Counted from the first letter of the stretch, positions 1 to 9,985 are shown. The stretch is DNA of 64,000 nt from Segetibacter koreensis DSM 18137 (GCF_000374045.1 NZ_KB893385.1:124001-188000), one strand, 5' to 3'. Numbers and translations are program-made. Notes: generated by a model from the letters alone, not told the origin.

Positions 1-1028
1 CCAGCTAGTTTTGATCTTCCGACTTCTTGCCCATTAAAATATGTGATATCCTCATCGCCCATTGATCCTATGTTAATTTTCAACCCTTTGTTTTCTTTTT
101 CTCCAACAATTATCTTTTTCCTAAACCAAACCACCCCATAGAATTCGGGAAGTCCCGCCTCGTCGAAGTAGGCTGGAAGAGTCATAGTGTGCCACGAAGA
201 AACATCAATATTATTATCTGCCCAAACAGGTCGGTGCTGTTGATATCCCGAATCACGTGAGTCTACCTCAGGTAACCACTGGTGCAATTTCGAGTTGTAT
301 TGCTGCATCAAATCCCTCTGCGGATGCATTTCTATTTCGTGTACCCCGGCTGCAAATTCCGGTATCGCTTTTAAGGAACTTCCGCTAACCCAGGCCTCTG
401 CAACTGTTCCTCCATAGGTAGCTTGAATCAAACCAATTGGAACGTGATGACGGGTATAGATGTTTTTTGCAAAAAAATATGCTGCTGCAGAAAACCGCGA
501 AACAGTTGCAGGAGAACATTTCTGCCATTTTTCTTTGTCGTAAAGTTCCGGTTCTTCTTCCGGAGTATTTGAAGCGCTTTTTTTAAGGTGCATCAGCCTA
601 ATAGCTGGGAAATTGGCAGTAGCAATTTCCTTTTGATAGTTATTAATTTTACCCCAATCGCCGATTGGCATTTCCATGTTTGACTGACCTGAACACACCC
701 ATACTTCACCTACCATAACATTGTCTAAAGCAATTGAGTCGCTTCCATTTATAAACAGCATTGTGTAGGGTCCTCCGATTTTTTGCACAGGAAGTTTAAC
801 CAGCCATTTCCCGGTAGTATCTGCTTTTGTAACGATAGTTTTGCAATTTAGCCGAATAGTAACTTTTGACATTGCAGGAGCAACTCCCCATACAGGTACT
901 TTAATACCTTGCTGTAATACCATGTTCTCACTAAACATAGAAGATAGCCGAAAGGCCGTTTGCCTTTCCGCATGTAAATAATGTGGCAAGCAAAAACAAA
1001 GAAAAAAGAATAATTTTTTAAAAACCAT
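1..1028 (-). CDS. Sialate O-acetylesterase-like protein (3' part cut off by window edge)
   Basis: An exported SGNH/GDSL-type esterase of the sialate O-acetylesterase family, expected to remove O-acetyl groups from sialic acid or other acetylated sugars. The frame is open from an ATG at 1028 to the window edge, about 342 codons. Residues 1-20 form a hydrophobic signal peptide ending near HA. Seen motifs: an early beta domain, then VCSGQSNMEMP near residue 113 (the family's block I with the nucleophile Ser) and later ATYGGTVAEAW. The C-terminal catalytic Asp/His block lies outside the window. It is the last visible gene of the minus-strand sugar-utilisation locus, 559 bp from the next gene. The family is clear; the actual substrate is inference. 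Confidence 0.9.
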   Translation of the reverse strand, partial: MVFKKLFFFLCFCLPHYLHAERQTAFRLSSMFSENMVLQQGIKVPVWGVAPAMSKVTIRLNCKTIVTKADTTGKWLVKLPVQKIGGPYTMLFINGSDSIALDNVMVGEVWVCSGQSNMEMPIGDWGKINNYQKEIATANFPAIRLMHLKKSASNTPEEEPELYDKEKWQKCSPATVSRFSAAAYFFAKNIYTRHHVPIGLIQATYGGTVAEAWVSGSSLKAIPEFAAGVHEIEMHPQRDLMQQYNSKLHQWLPEVDSRDSGYQQHRPVWADNNIDVSSWHTMTLPAYFDEAGLPEFYGVVWFRKKIIVGEKENKGLKINIGSMGDEDITYFNGQEVGRSKLA

Positions 1029-1587
1029 AGAGACGACTTTCAAAGTTTAAACTTATTGAAAATATTGGATTGCATAAACACTTAAAGGCAAAACAAAAAC
1101 AGAAGAAGAAAATAAACGGCTTCCTTTCTGGCAGATGGGTTTTGAACATTGAATTGGCCAATTTAAAACTAAATCTTTTTTGAAGCTAGCTTCTGGAGTA
1201 GCACTTAAAATGATGAAAGCAACAATACAGGTCAAACAGTTAAGCTCGATATATCATTACTGATACGAAATATGTCCTCTAAAACGAGCTTGTAGAAACA
1301 ATGTAGCATCAAGGCAATTATTAAAATTGTAGTGATTATGAGTGGGAGATGATTTTGATTTATTTGTCAGAATTTAGCTTCCTGCATCAACGTTTTAAAA
1401 CATGTTAGCCATTGAAGTACTGAAGATATCTCTGTTGCCATCTGGTAGAGCACCACAGTCATCAGCATTACCTAATAAAGTACAGGCAAAAGAACACGCT
1501 TTATTCTACTCACGTTAACAATTATTCATTCAATGAATATAAATTAATCATTTTATTCAAAGCTAGGCACGGCGCCATTATAGCACC
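1029..1587. other. Intergenic region, 559 bp
   Basis: No credible gene. The only notable element is a minus-strand TAGTTTTA (1171-1164), like the -7 boxes of this locus, about 140 bp upstream of the esterase ATG. The 21-bp direct-repeat site found upstream of three other promoters of the locus is not present here. The 60-codon plus-strand frame in this stretch looks like chance. Confidence 0.5.
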
Positions 1588-2412
1588 TTACCTGACCTTT
1601 CCGGCTGCATTCTTAAGAATTACGTTAGAAAGTATACCAGTATTCACTTCAGTTGGTGAATGTGAGCAGAAGCCGATACCAACATAAAATGGCTCCTTAA
1701 TATGTAGTTGAATTGGCTCGCCTAATTGGTGCATTGGTTCTCCGGCCATGCTTACGAAAATCGCATAGGCATCACCACGTTTTTCTATACCGATGCGACG
1801 AGCGGCCTTCTCATTAATACGCATTTCCTTCAGGCTTTGGTTCTTCTCGGGTCGCCAGGCAAGATGCATGAGGCCAGCTCCATGAAGGGCTACCATGGCT
1901 TCTTTGGAATCATCATCAAGGCTCTGGCGAATGATAACTACCGCCTTCCGGTCGGCATAGCCTGTGGTATCAGGAAAGGTAACGTCAGCAGCGAGTGATA
2001 CATCGCCAGACATTTTCTTCCAGAGATAACGAAATTCATCACGGGTATACCAGATATTATAACCGGCAGAGTTAATAGTGTATTGTTTGGTAGCAGGGTT
2101 GTAACTTGATGAACCAGGTACCAGTGCAGCCCCCACATCGCTCTGGCCTTCAAATATGCCTATAGGCATATTATCTGTCCGGGCAGGTCGGTGAAAGTCT
2201 AACGGGGGCGGTACTTGCTTATGTGTAGCAGAACCAGGCAGAGCCCAATCAGGAACTACAACTTTTGATGATGCTGTTTGTGCAGATGTATCATATGATT
2301 TTATACACAATAACAAGGCAGTAAGAAAAAGAGTGAAGACATTAGTTATGGAACCTGCGTGTCTATAAAAATGATTATTCTGTTTGTTTTTTGGCTTTAA
2401 AAGTATTTTCAT
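1588..2412 (-). CDS. Exported ConA-like (DUF1349-type) domain protein
   Basis: A secreted protein of 274 residues with no recognised enzymatic motif. An N-terminal hydrophobic stretch (residues 24-45, ending SAQ) is a probable signal sequence after an unusually long basic head. Residues from about 82 (GIFEGQSDVG) to the end form one beta-rich domain with the landmarks GIF..DVG, WYTRDEF, W-K-SGD and the final GIGFCSH. The same landmarks occur in the N-terminal halves of the PD40 proteins at 3585-5093 and 15504-17051, so this is a stand-alone paralogue of their accessory domain. A glycan-binding role is inferred from the fold class and the neighbours. It follows the ThuA gene by 147 bp on the same strand and may be co-transcribed with it. 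Confidence 0.75.
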   Translation of the reverse strand: MKILLKPKNKQNNHFYRHAGSITNVFTLFLTALLLCIKSYDTSAQTASSKVVVPDWALPGSATHKQVPPPLDFHRPARTDNMPIGIFEGQSDVGAALVPGSSSYNPATKQYTINSAGYNIWYTRDEFRYLWKKMSGDVSLAADVTFPDTTGYADRKAVVIIRQSLDDDSKEAMVALHGAGLMHLAWRPEKNQSLKEMRINEKAARRIGIEKRGDAYAIFVSMAGEPMHQLGEPIQLHIKEPFYVGIGFCSHSPTEVNTGILSNVILKNAAGKVR

Positions 2413-2559
2413 CTTACGCTATATTTATTTATGAAACAAAAAATATGATTAGAAGAGGCAATTTTCACTTTGATAAATTTTGGCGAAAATTATTATTTAA
2501 GTAAAAATGTGAACAAAATTGGTTTGTTGCGTCCTTACAATATGGCTGATTTTTGAGTA

Positions 2560-3321
2560 TTATTTTTTACCGGTGGCTGCCCATAAAATACCGGCATAAA
2601 GATGATTCAAAAATGCATCGTTACTGAAAATAGAGGGTATATGACCAAGTGCGGTATAAAAAGACCGACCTCCATCGTAATTATGATACCACGACACAGG
2701 ATGAACTTTACCCATGCCCTCCCCTTTTTTTGCACCCCAATCCACTTTTGCATTATAAGTTGTTTCATCTACTGCGAGGATATTTTTTAGGTCGTTGGTT
2801 TTTGCATCGCTGAATTCATACCATTCATCTGTCCATAATCTTCCATGTTCGAAACCCTGTAAACCTGGGAAAGTGGAATCAAGAACCTGGAGCTTAGCCG
2901 TTTGAACGGCAGGATGTATCTTGAACATTCGCCCGACGAGTTTGGTGTACCACTCCCAATCATATTCTGTATCTGATGCGCTATGAATGCCTACAAAGCC
3001 TTTTCCCGATTGGATAAACTTCTCCATCGCTTTTTGCTGCTCAGGTTTAAAAATATCGCCAGTTGTATTTAAAAATATTATTACCTGGAATTGTTCTAAA
3101 AATTTATCATTAAAACTATTGGGGTCTTCAAACAAAACGGCATCAAAAAAATTGCGGGCAGCTAATTCCTTAATAGCTATAACACCTGAATGCAGTGATT
3201 CGTGATGCCAGCCGTTTGTAGTTGTCACTATCAATGCCTTGAATTGCTTTTGCGCTGTACCTGATAAATACATACAGGCCTGAGCCACAAGAAGTAGAAT
3301 AAAAAATTTAAAACCTTTCAT
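2560..3321 (-). CDS. ThuA-like domain protein
   Basis: An exported ThuA-family protein (253 residues, type I glutamine-amidotransferase-like fold), a family common in Bacteroidota sugar-utilisation loci. Residues 1-24 are a signal peptide (hydrophobic core, ...GTAQ). Seen blocks: FKALIVTTTNGWHHESLH (start of the fold), GKGFVGIHSASDTEYDWEWYTKLVG, FEHGRLWTDEWYEF, and PVSWYHNYDGGRSFYTALGH near the C-terminus, all typical of ThuA. It lies 263 bp downstream of a PD40 gene. The family call is firm; no reaction can be assigned. Confidence 0.88.
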   Translation of the reverse strand: MKGFKFFILLLVAQACMYLSGTAQKQFKALIVTTTNGWHHESLHSGVIAIKELAARNFFDAVLFEDPNSFNDKFLEQFQVIIFLNTTGDIFKPEQQKAMEKFIQSGKGFVGIHSASDTEYDWEWYTKLVGRMFKIHPAVQTAKLQVLDSTFPGLQGFEHGRLWTDEWYEFSDAKTNDLKNILAVDETTYNAKVDWGAKKGEGMGKVHPVSWYHNYDGGRSFYTALGHIPSIFSNDAFLNHLYAGILWAATGKK

Positions 3322-3584
3322 TAATGATTATTATAATTTATTAGGAATGAGTATGAATTATATCGCTTCGATTAAAAGATTCCAAGAAACTTTTTTGCGT
3401 TGTAAATGTTTTTAAGGTCTTTTTCAAATAAAGTATATGGATTATTATAAAACTTTATAAAATCCGGTACACTTACCTGGCCGGGAAAAGGAGCATAAAA
3501 ATGTGTGGGGCTTTTTATATCATTTCGCCAAACCAGTCCATTATTTTACTCTTTTCATTAGAATTAATTGCTTCACTGGAGTTA

Positions 3585-5093
3585 TTATTTAATTATATCG
3601 GTATTACTTATAAAAGCAATCCTTTTACTGTCAGGCGACCAGGAAGGCGTATTAATAGTACCCTGGCCACCATATACGTAAGCTATTACTTTGGGCTCTC
3701 CGCCAGTTATTGGCATTAGTCTTAAATATACGTGTTTATAGAATGGGTGATCATCCGGCCTTACTTCGGTTGGAAGAAAAGATATAAAAACAATCCACTT
3801 TCCATCTGGCGATACATGCGGGAACCAGTTGTCTAAACTGTCTTTGGTTACTTGTTCCTGCTCGCTTCCATCTGCTTTCATTCGCCAGACTTGCATTAAG
3901 CCTGAACGTACAGAGTTGAAATAAATATATTTTCCGTCAGGTGTGTATTCCGGTCCATCATCAAGCCCTGGCGAAGTAGTTAATCGAACTTCTTTTCCTC
4001 CTTTTGAAGGAACCCTGTAAATATCAAACTCTTTATTACGCTGACCTGTAAACACGAGATTCTGTCCGTCCGGTGACCATCCATGGGTGTACGAAGGACC
4101 TATAGGAGTAATTTGTTTGGGTACACCTCCGGTGATAGGTACGGTATAAACAATAGAACCCCCTAAGCTTTGAACACCGCTGCTCAAACCCAGCATTTTA
4201 CCATCAAAAGAAATAACATGGTCATTGTTATTGTTTTTTACATCACCTGTGTTTAATACTTGAGGTGTACGGTTGGCCAGGTCGAATGTGTAAATCGAGC
4301 CCTCGCTGTTATAAATTAAGTTTTTACCATCGGGCGTCCAGTTGGGAGCCTGGATAGAATTTGGCACTGAATAAATAATCTCCCTGTTACCAGAAGCAAC
4401 GTCCAACAGTTCCAGATTACTGCCTAAGTACTGCTTATAAGGCACTAAAGTCGCAGGCGCAGGAACGGAAATACGTACATTGCTAAACACGCCTGTTTCC
4501 AGTACATCAGCATTATGTGAGCCCACAAACAAACCTGCATACACTTCATCACCCAGCTCAAGGCCGGATATGGAATCGACTGTAAACAGTTGCCCATAAG
4601 CAGCAGTTCGCATAATATAGGTATTACCTTTTCTTTCAAGCTGAAGAATATTTGCTTTTGTTATTTTCATTTTATGCTCTTCTGTCTGGGCACCTGCTGC
4701 TCTTCTAAACTGGAGGGAGGTAAGGCCATCACCATGTTCAACCGCATTTACATGTGGCGAATTTCCATCAAGGCTTTTACGAATCATCCAGCCGACCTTA
4801 CGATGATAATCCACCCAATTGCCAAGGAATTCAGCTCTTGTATAGAGGATAAAGTCACCTTTCAGCTTTTTCCATACAAACTGAAACTCGTCGTGGTCTG
4901 CCCACACATTAGCGCCTGCTCCAGAAATAACGTACTGCTGTGTTTGTGGGATGTAAGTGGCCGAACCTGGCTTCACATTACTTCCTACGTCTCCGTGACC
5001 GTCAAAAATTCCGACTTTTTGTGACATGACCGAGGCAGAAAAAATAAACAGGCAAGAAAGGGTTAAGAAAGCTCGAAAATTGTTTTTTATCAT
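3585..5093 (-). CDS. Exported ConA-like + PD40 (TolB-like propeller) protein
   Basis: Secreted protein of 502 residues. I start it at the ATG at 5093, because the sequence from there (MIKNNFRAFL... to MSQ) is a normal signal peptide, whereas the upstream in-frame start adds 31 unlike residues. Residues ~25-215 are the GIF..DVG ConA-like domain. Residues ~225-500 carry five WSPDG-type PD40 blades (NWTPDG, WSPDGQNLVF, YTPDGKYIYF, VSPDGKWIVF, WSPDSKRIAF). The architecture is shared with 15504-17051. It probably acts in the periplasm or outside the cell on or with the glycan handled by the Sus pair; this role is inferred. Its promoter region (5255-5313) carries the locus-specific direct-repeat site. 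A weak AT-rich hairpin at 3439-3465 lies downstream. Confidence 0.85.
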   Translation of the reverse strand: MIKNNFRAFLTLSCLFIFSASVMSQKVGIFDGHGDVGSNVKPGSATYIPQTQQYVISGAGANVWADHDEFQFVWKKLKGDFILYTRAEFLGNWVDYHRKVGWMIRKSLDGNSPHVNAVEHGDGLTSLQFRRAAGAQTEEHKMKITKANILQLERKGNTYIMRTAAYGQLFTVDSISGLELGDEVYAGLFVGSHNADVLETGVFSNVRISVPAPATLVPYKQYLGSNLELLDVASGNREIIYSVPNSIQAPNWTPDGKNLIYNSEGSIYTFDLANRTPQVLNTGDVKNNNNDHVISFDGKMLGLSSGVQSLGGSIVYTVPITGGVPKQITPIGPSYTHGWSPDGQNLVFTGQRNKEFDIYRVPSKGGKEVRLTTSPGLDDGPEYTPDGKYIYFNSVRSGLMQVWRMKADGSEQEQVTKDSLDNWFPHVSPDGKWIVFISFLPTEVRPDDHPFYKHVYLRLMPITGGEPKVIAYVYGGQGTINTPSWSPDSKRIAFISNTDIIK

Positions 5094-5254
5094 TTTATAA
5101 TTGTATGAATTGGATAAATAAAACCTCCAGCAGGTAAAGAAAGGTTGTGAAAAAACAGACCAGGAAGAAGTAAGTTTCAATAGCATAATTTAATTAGACT
5201 GAGTTAAAATAATAGTTATAACGTCAAGGGCGGACTGGCAAAATGCAGTCCCGG

Positions 5255-5313
5255 TAAAACTATACCTGAAAGTTTTATTCTTTTAAAATAGTTACTACAT
5301 CAATACTACATCA
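5255..5313 (-). promoter_or_regulatory. Promoter with direct-repeat activator site, copy 1
   Basis: On the minus strand, two perfect copies of TGATGTAGTA (5313-5304 and 5302-5293), one base apart (11-bp period), are followed 30 bp later by TAGTTTTA (5262-5255), a near-match to the Bacteroidota -7 box. There is no good -33 box in between. The same arrangement occurs at 15166-15224 and 17119-17176. A further half-site, TGATGTAGTT, lies at 5364-5355, close to the divergent regulator gene at 5392. Confidence 0.72.
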
Positions 5314-5391
5314 GCAGGAAAAAAAAGAAAAAATGAATTAAAAGTCACATCCCTAACTACATCAATTGCCGACTTGATATATAATTGAAAG

Positions 5392-8331
5392 ATGTACTTT
5401 CGTATTCAAATTATTCTAATAATGAAGTTGTGCTTGCTATTGTTGTTTTTATCAGGTTCCGCTATTGACTCCTTTTGTCAAAATACAATCGGAATACCTG
5501 ATATTATCAATTATTCGACAGGCACTTATAATGCAGGAACCCAGAACTGGGACGTAGTACAAGATGACAATAATTATATTTATTGTGCAAATAACGAAGG
5601 GCTTTTAAGATTTGACGGAATTAGCTGGAAACTTTATCAACTTCCTAATAAGAGTATTTTACGTTCTATTGTAATAGGTAAAGACAAAAGAATATACGCA
5701 GGAGGACAAAATGAAATAGGCTACTTCTCTCCCGACAGAAATGGAAGGTTGGCTTTTACATCTTTAAAAAATTTACTATTACCCAATGATTATTCATTTT
5801 CTGATGTTTGGGACGTGGTTTCAGTCGGTAATGACATTTTTTTTAAAACAAAGGACAGAATTTTTCAATATAATCATAAGACCATAAAAATTTACAAGAC
5901 TGATTCCGAATGGAGATTTTTAGGCTTACATAATAATAAATTAATCGCAGAAAATTTAAAAGCAGGCTTCTTACAGTTTAAGAATGGTAAATGGGTTTCA
6001 TTTTTAAGAGAGAGCCAGCTTCCTCCAGATTATTTAGTAACTTCCATAATTCCCTTTGGAAGAGACAGTTCATTAATTACGACTCTAAAATCCGGACTTT
6101 ATATATTATGTAGCGATAAGGTTTCTAAATTTAAATTTGCGGCTACAAATTCTTTTGGCAATGATCTTATTTTAAGTGCCATTCCGCTTACTGACGATTG
6201 GTTTGCTATAGGTACTAATTTAAAAGGTTGCTATATTGTCAATAAGAAAGGAGAAATTATTCAAAACCTTTCCCGGAAAGAAGGTGTGCAAAACAACACA
6301 GTTGTAAGTATGTTTCTTGACAAAAGAAACAATTTGTGGTTAGGGCTTGATAACGGTATAGATTTCATAGGGTATGGCAATACTATTAAGCACATTTATC
6401 CTGAAAAACTAAATGAAGGAGTAGGTTATACCTCCCTTATATACAAAAAACAACTTTACATAGGTACGTCCAACGGTCTTTATCAGGTACCTGTTTCAGA
6501 AATCAATGATCAAAGCTTTATAAATAAGTCTTTTGCTTTAGTGCCTAACACAGTAGGTTCTGTATGGAACTTGTCGGTAGTGAATGACAACTTATTGATG
6601 GGCCATCATGACGGCTCTTTTTTAATAAAAAATGGCACTGCTTTTCCGATTAATAGCCAAACAGGTTACTGGAATTTTTCACCTTTAAGTAAGGACTCCT
6701 CTTCTTTAATAATTGCTGGAAACTATAACGGTGCAGGCCTGCTGACATTTCAAAACAATACTTTTACTTCGTCTGGCAATTTACCGGGTATTAATGCCTC
6801 TCTCCGTTCTATAGCAATCGATAATAATAATACAGTTTGGGCAGGAACTTCATTCAAGGGTGTTTATAAAATACAAATGGCGGGAGGGAAAATATCCAAT
6901 TACAAGCTATATACGGATAAGAACGGCCTGCCATCCTTATCAAGAAACAGGGTATTTAAAGTAAAAAACAAAATTGTTGTTGCGACTCAGCGAGGTGTAT
7001 ATGAGTATAATGAAACTAAAGATGTATTTGAAAAGTCCACCTATTTCAGAAACTACTTCGATGAAAAAGATATCCGATACCTAAAAGAAGATGCGAATGG
7101 CAATATATGGTTTATAGAAGGAAAAAATTTAGGCCTTCTTTCATTTTTAGATCCAAAACCTCAAACCATTTATTTTCCTGAATTGAATGGGAAATTAGTA
7201 AGTGGATTTGAATATATTTATCCCTATGATCGTTACAATATATTTGTTGGTTCTGAAAAAGGTTTTTTTCATATAAACCTGTTTAATTATCTACAAAACA
7301 ATAAGGCAATTCCAATTAAAATAACCTTAGTCAAATCAATCGGGTTAAGAGATAGTTTGTTGTTTGAAGGTTATTATGCAAATAAAGATGGTGTTTTAAA
7401 ACAGTTGAATGAAGTAACTCCGAAAATGGAAAGTAGCTGGAATTCTTTTCATTTTGAATACTCATCTCCCTCTTACGGGCATCAATCAAACGTTGAGTAC
7501 AGCTACCTTTTAAAAGGATATGACAAAAAATGGTCGGCGTGGTTAAAAAAATCAGAAAAAGATTATACTAATCTGCCTCCAGGCACTTTTACTTTTCAGG
7601 TGAAAGCAAGGAATAATTTAGGAAACGAGTCAACAATAAACAGTTATAGCTTTACAATACTTCCTCCATGGTACAAGACAAACGTAGCATATACAATTTA
7701 CAGTTTGCTGTTCTGTGCTTTATTATATCTCCTATTTCTGTGGCAGAAAAAGATCTTGTTGCGTCAGCAGCAAAAACACGAAGCAGAACAGAAACGCTTG
7801 CAATATTTACATCAATTAGAACTTGAAAACTCTGAAAAGGAAATAGTAAAATTAAAAAATGAAAAGCTGAAGGTTGAAATTGAAGGTAAAAATTCAGAAC
7901 TTGCTTCTGTTGCCATGCGATTAGTACATAAAGGAGACATTTTATCAAAAATAAAGGAGGAACTGGTTCGGATAAGAAAGGCGTCAAATGCAGAAAATGT
8001 TTCAGATGACTTTAAAAAGCTTATACGGGCATTGAAAGAAGAAGATAAAATGGACGAAGAATGGGATCAATTTGCAGGCCATTTTGATAATGTTCATAGA
8101 GACTTTTTAAAGTTTATCAAAGATGCTTATCCAAATCTAACGCCTAATGAGCTAAAGTTATGTACTTATTTATTTATGAACCTCTCAACAAAAGAAATAG
8201 CCCAACTCATGAATATTTCAGTACGAGGAGTAGAAATTAGCCGTTACCGGTTACGAAAAAAACTTCAGATTTCCACCGAAACTAATCTCTATGAATTTCT
8301 TTTAGATTTTTCCACTTCCAAATTAAAATAA
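5392..8331 (+). CDS. Membrane-bound Y_Y_Y sensor with LuxR-type HTH (one-component regulator)
   Basis: Large sensor-regulator of 979 residues. A signal peptide (the second Met, at 5422, gives the cleaner one) precedes a two-component-regulator-type beta-propeller at ~30-650. A Y_Y_Y domain follows at ~690-755 (YSYLLKGYDKKWSAWL, NLPPGTFTFQVKA, ending LPPWYKT). Then come a single membrane helix at ~765-783, a charged coiled coil at ~784-860 and a C-terminal LuxR/GerE-type HTH at ~910-966 (LSTKEIAQLMNISVRGVEISRYRLRKKL). There is no histidine-kinase or receiver domain, so the signal would pass directly from periplasm to DNA. It diverges from the PD40 gene across a region holding three direct-repeat half-sites. 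It is the natural candidate regulator of the locus; this link is inferred. Confidence 0.88.
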   Translation: MYFRIQIILIMKLCLLLLFLSGSAIDSFCQNTIGIPDIINYSTGTYNAGTQNWDVVQDDNNYIYCANNEGLLRFDGISWKLYQLPNKSILRSIVIGKDKRIYAGGQNEIGYFSPDRNGRLAFTSLKNLLLPNDYSFSDVWDVVSVGNDIFFKTKDRIFQYNHKTIKIYKTDSEWRFLGLHNNKLIAENLKAGFLQFKNGKWVSFLRESQLPPDYLVTSIIPFGRDSSLITTLKSGLYILCSDKVSKFKFAATNSFGNDLILSAIPLTDDWFAIGTNLKGCYIVNKKGEIIQNLSRKEGVQNNTVVSMFLDKRNNLWLGLDNGIDFIGYGNTIKHIYPEKLNEGVGYTSLIYKKQLYIGTSNGLYQVPVSEINDQSFINKSFALVPNTVGSVWNLSVVNDNLLMGHHDGSFLIKNGTAFPINSQTGYWNFSPLSKDSSSLIIAGNYNGAGLLTFQNNTFTSSGNLPGINASLRSIAIDNNNTVWAGTSFKGVYKIQMAGGKISNYKLYTDKNGLPSLSRNRVFKVKNKIVVATQRGVYEYNETKDVFEKSTYFRNYFDEKDIRYLKEDANGNIWFIEGKNLGLLSFLDPKPQTIYFPELNGKLVSGFEYIYPYDRYNIFVGSEKGFFHINLFNYLQNNKAIPIKITLVKSIGLRDSLLFEGYYANKDGVLKQLNEVTPKMESSWNSFHFEYSSPSYGHQSNVEYSYLLKGYDKKWSAWLKKSEKDYTNLPPGTFTFQVKARNNLGNESTINSYSFTILPPWYKTNVAYTIYSLLFCALLYLLFLWQKKILLRQQQKHEAEQKRLQYLHQLELENSEKEIVKLKNEKLKVEIEGKNSELASVAMRLVHKGDILSKIKEELVRIRKASNAENVSDDFKKLIRALKEEDKMDEEWDQFAGHFDNVHRDFLKFIKDAYPNLTPNELKLCTYLFMNLSTKEIAQLMNISVRGVEISRYRLRKKLQISTETNLYEFLLDFSTSKLK

Positions 8332-8773
8332 GGGGTTTAAAAAGATTTAAAATATCTTAACACAACATCTATTCTTTATATACTCGATACTTTTAGTAAT
8401 GCTTTCAACAGGCTCTCCCGGAGTTTTATCTTGTTATACAAAAAAGTATTTCATCCTTGCTTTCTTTGCCTGTGCAAATATTCTCTTAAAGTGAATTGTA
8501 CCGTTTCGTACCTCTGTAAACTTCGCTTTACTTATGCAACAAGATCTATTCAATTTTTACCAAATCTTGGTCGGTCTCATTTCACAGGTATATGAAGAAG
8601 ACAGATTAGCCTCCTAGCTATGCACCTAAAAGCATGGTTATGATAACAAAAAGGAATGCCTATTCTTTACAACTCTCGCGGTTTATTTAGTTGCTCCTCT
8701 ACATATCTCTGATGGTCTGTTCCTCCACGCTTCACCTGCACAAAAAGAATAGGTTATAAATAAAACAACGGGC
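8332..8773. other. Intergenic region, 442 bp
   Basis: Convergent gap between the regulator (plus) and the double thioredoxin gene (minus). I see no ORF with coding character, no strong hairpin with a T-run and no copy of the direct-repeat site. Confidence 0.5.
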
Positions 8774-9901
8774 TTAATAAAACCTTCCTATGAGATGATT
8801 ATCTACAATCATTGTTTTCATTTCTGCAGGGTCAATGGTTCCCTGTTTAGCATAAACAATTTTACCTCCCGGCTCTACTAAAACCGTATATGGAAGTGCA
8901 CCTTGCCACTTAGGATCTATAGCTTCTATTAATTTATATTTATCATCTACACTAAACAAGTAATTGGGACTTGCCGCATGTTGTTTTTGCAGAAATTTCA
9001 AAACCTTATCTTTTTTCTCCGGATTGTCTGCACTTATGCTGATAAATTCAAAATCCCTCGCCCTGTACATTCGGTTTATGGTTACGAAAGAAGGAAATTC
9101 TGTTACACAAGGTCCGCACCATGTCGCCCAAACGTTTATTAATCGAAGTTTATCAGAGGTATTTTTCAATAAATCTTTTAATCCTGCTTCATCAATTGTA
9201 TCAAGACTGACTGGTTGTTTTGCCCATTCAGCATCGGCTTTAGCTACCATGTCTTCTTTTTCAGCCCATTTGATAGAGCATCCGAAAACTTTAGTCGTTT
9301 TTACGAGCACTTCTTTATTCGCTAACAGAGCTTCAATTGCATTTTTTGCATCAAGATTCTTTGGAGTTCCGGGAGGCTTTTCTACATCGTCTATTCGACC
9401 TTGGTAACGAAGTTTTCTTTCTTTGTCAAAAATAAAAATGTGAGGAGTTGCCACCGGGCCATACTCTTTAGACATAGCTTCCGTTTCACCATCAAATAAA
9501 TAAGGAAAATTAAAATTTTTTCTTTTAGCACGAAGTTTCATTTCCTCAAATGAATCTCCTAAATCAGCATAACCAAGTTCACTCAACTGAACAGATTTTG
9601 GATCATTTGGCATAACAGCAATTAACGCCATTCCTTTTTTACTATAATCTTTCGACAATTGTATAATTCTGTCTTCGTAAGCCTGCGCAGTGGGGCAATG
9701 ATTGCATGTAAAAGCAATTGCTAAAATATTCGAATTTTTAAATGAAGACAAAGAGTACATTTTTCCGTCAATACCTTTTAATTTAAAATCAGGAGCTTGC
9801 GCCCCTATTTCTAAAGTTTTATGTTCACCGGCAGCATAAGAAAAAGTGCTTTTAATTGCAAGTATCGAGGTTACAAAAATGAAAAGAAAATATTTATTCA
9901 T
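8774..9901 (-). CDS. Exported double thioredoxin-fold protein (redoxin + TlpA-like)
   Basis: 375 residues with a signal peptide (to about residue 23). The first thioredoxin fold (~30-190) is AhpC/TSA-like, with C66-N-H-C69 in the position of the active-site motif and typical redoxin sequence (APDFKLKGIDG, PNDPKS, ATPHIFIFDKERKLRYQGRIDD). The second fold (~235-375) is TlpA/ResA-like with a classical WCGPC near residues 260-264. Two active-site pairs in one periplasmic polypeptide suggest disulfide or peroxide chemistry, perhaps with electron hand-over between domains; that is inference. It lies 84 bp downstream of susD on the same strand and may belong to the susCD transcript. Confidence 0.87.
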   Translation of the reverse strand: MNKYFLFIFVTSILAIKSTFSYAAGEHKTLEIGAQAPDFKLKGIDGKMYSLSSFKNSNILAIAFTCNHCPTAQAYEDRIIQLSKDYSKKGMALIAVMPNDPKSVQLSELGYADLGDSFEEMKLRAKRKNFNFPYLFDGETEAMSKEYGPVATPHIFIFDKERKLRYQGRIDDVEKPPGTPKNLDAKNAIEALLANKEVLVKTTKVFGCSIKWAEKEDMVAKADAEWAKQPVSLDTIDEAGLKDLLKNTSDKLRLINVWATWCGPCVTEFPSFVTINRMYRARDFEFISISADNPEKKDKVLKFLQKQHAASPNYLFSVDDKYKLIEAIDPKWQGALPYTVLVEPGGKIVYAKQGTIDPAEMKTMIVDNHLIGRFY

Positions 9902-9985
9902 GTGTAAAATATTTCGTCAAACAAGTTAATGAATGTTATAAAAGTAAGGCTCATCAAACCTTACTTTTAACATCATTTGGCGCAA

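Noticed and set aside
3439-3465. AT-rich hairpin after the first PD40 gene as a terminator
   Set aside because: The stem has a bulge, few G-C pairs and no clean T-run; too weak to call, mentioned only with the gene.
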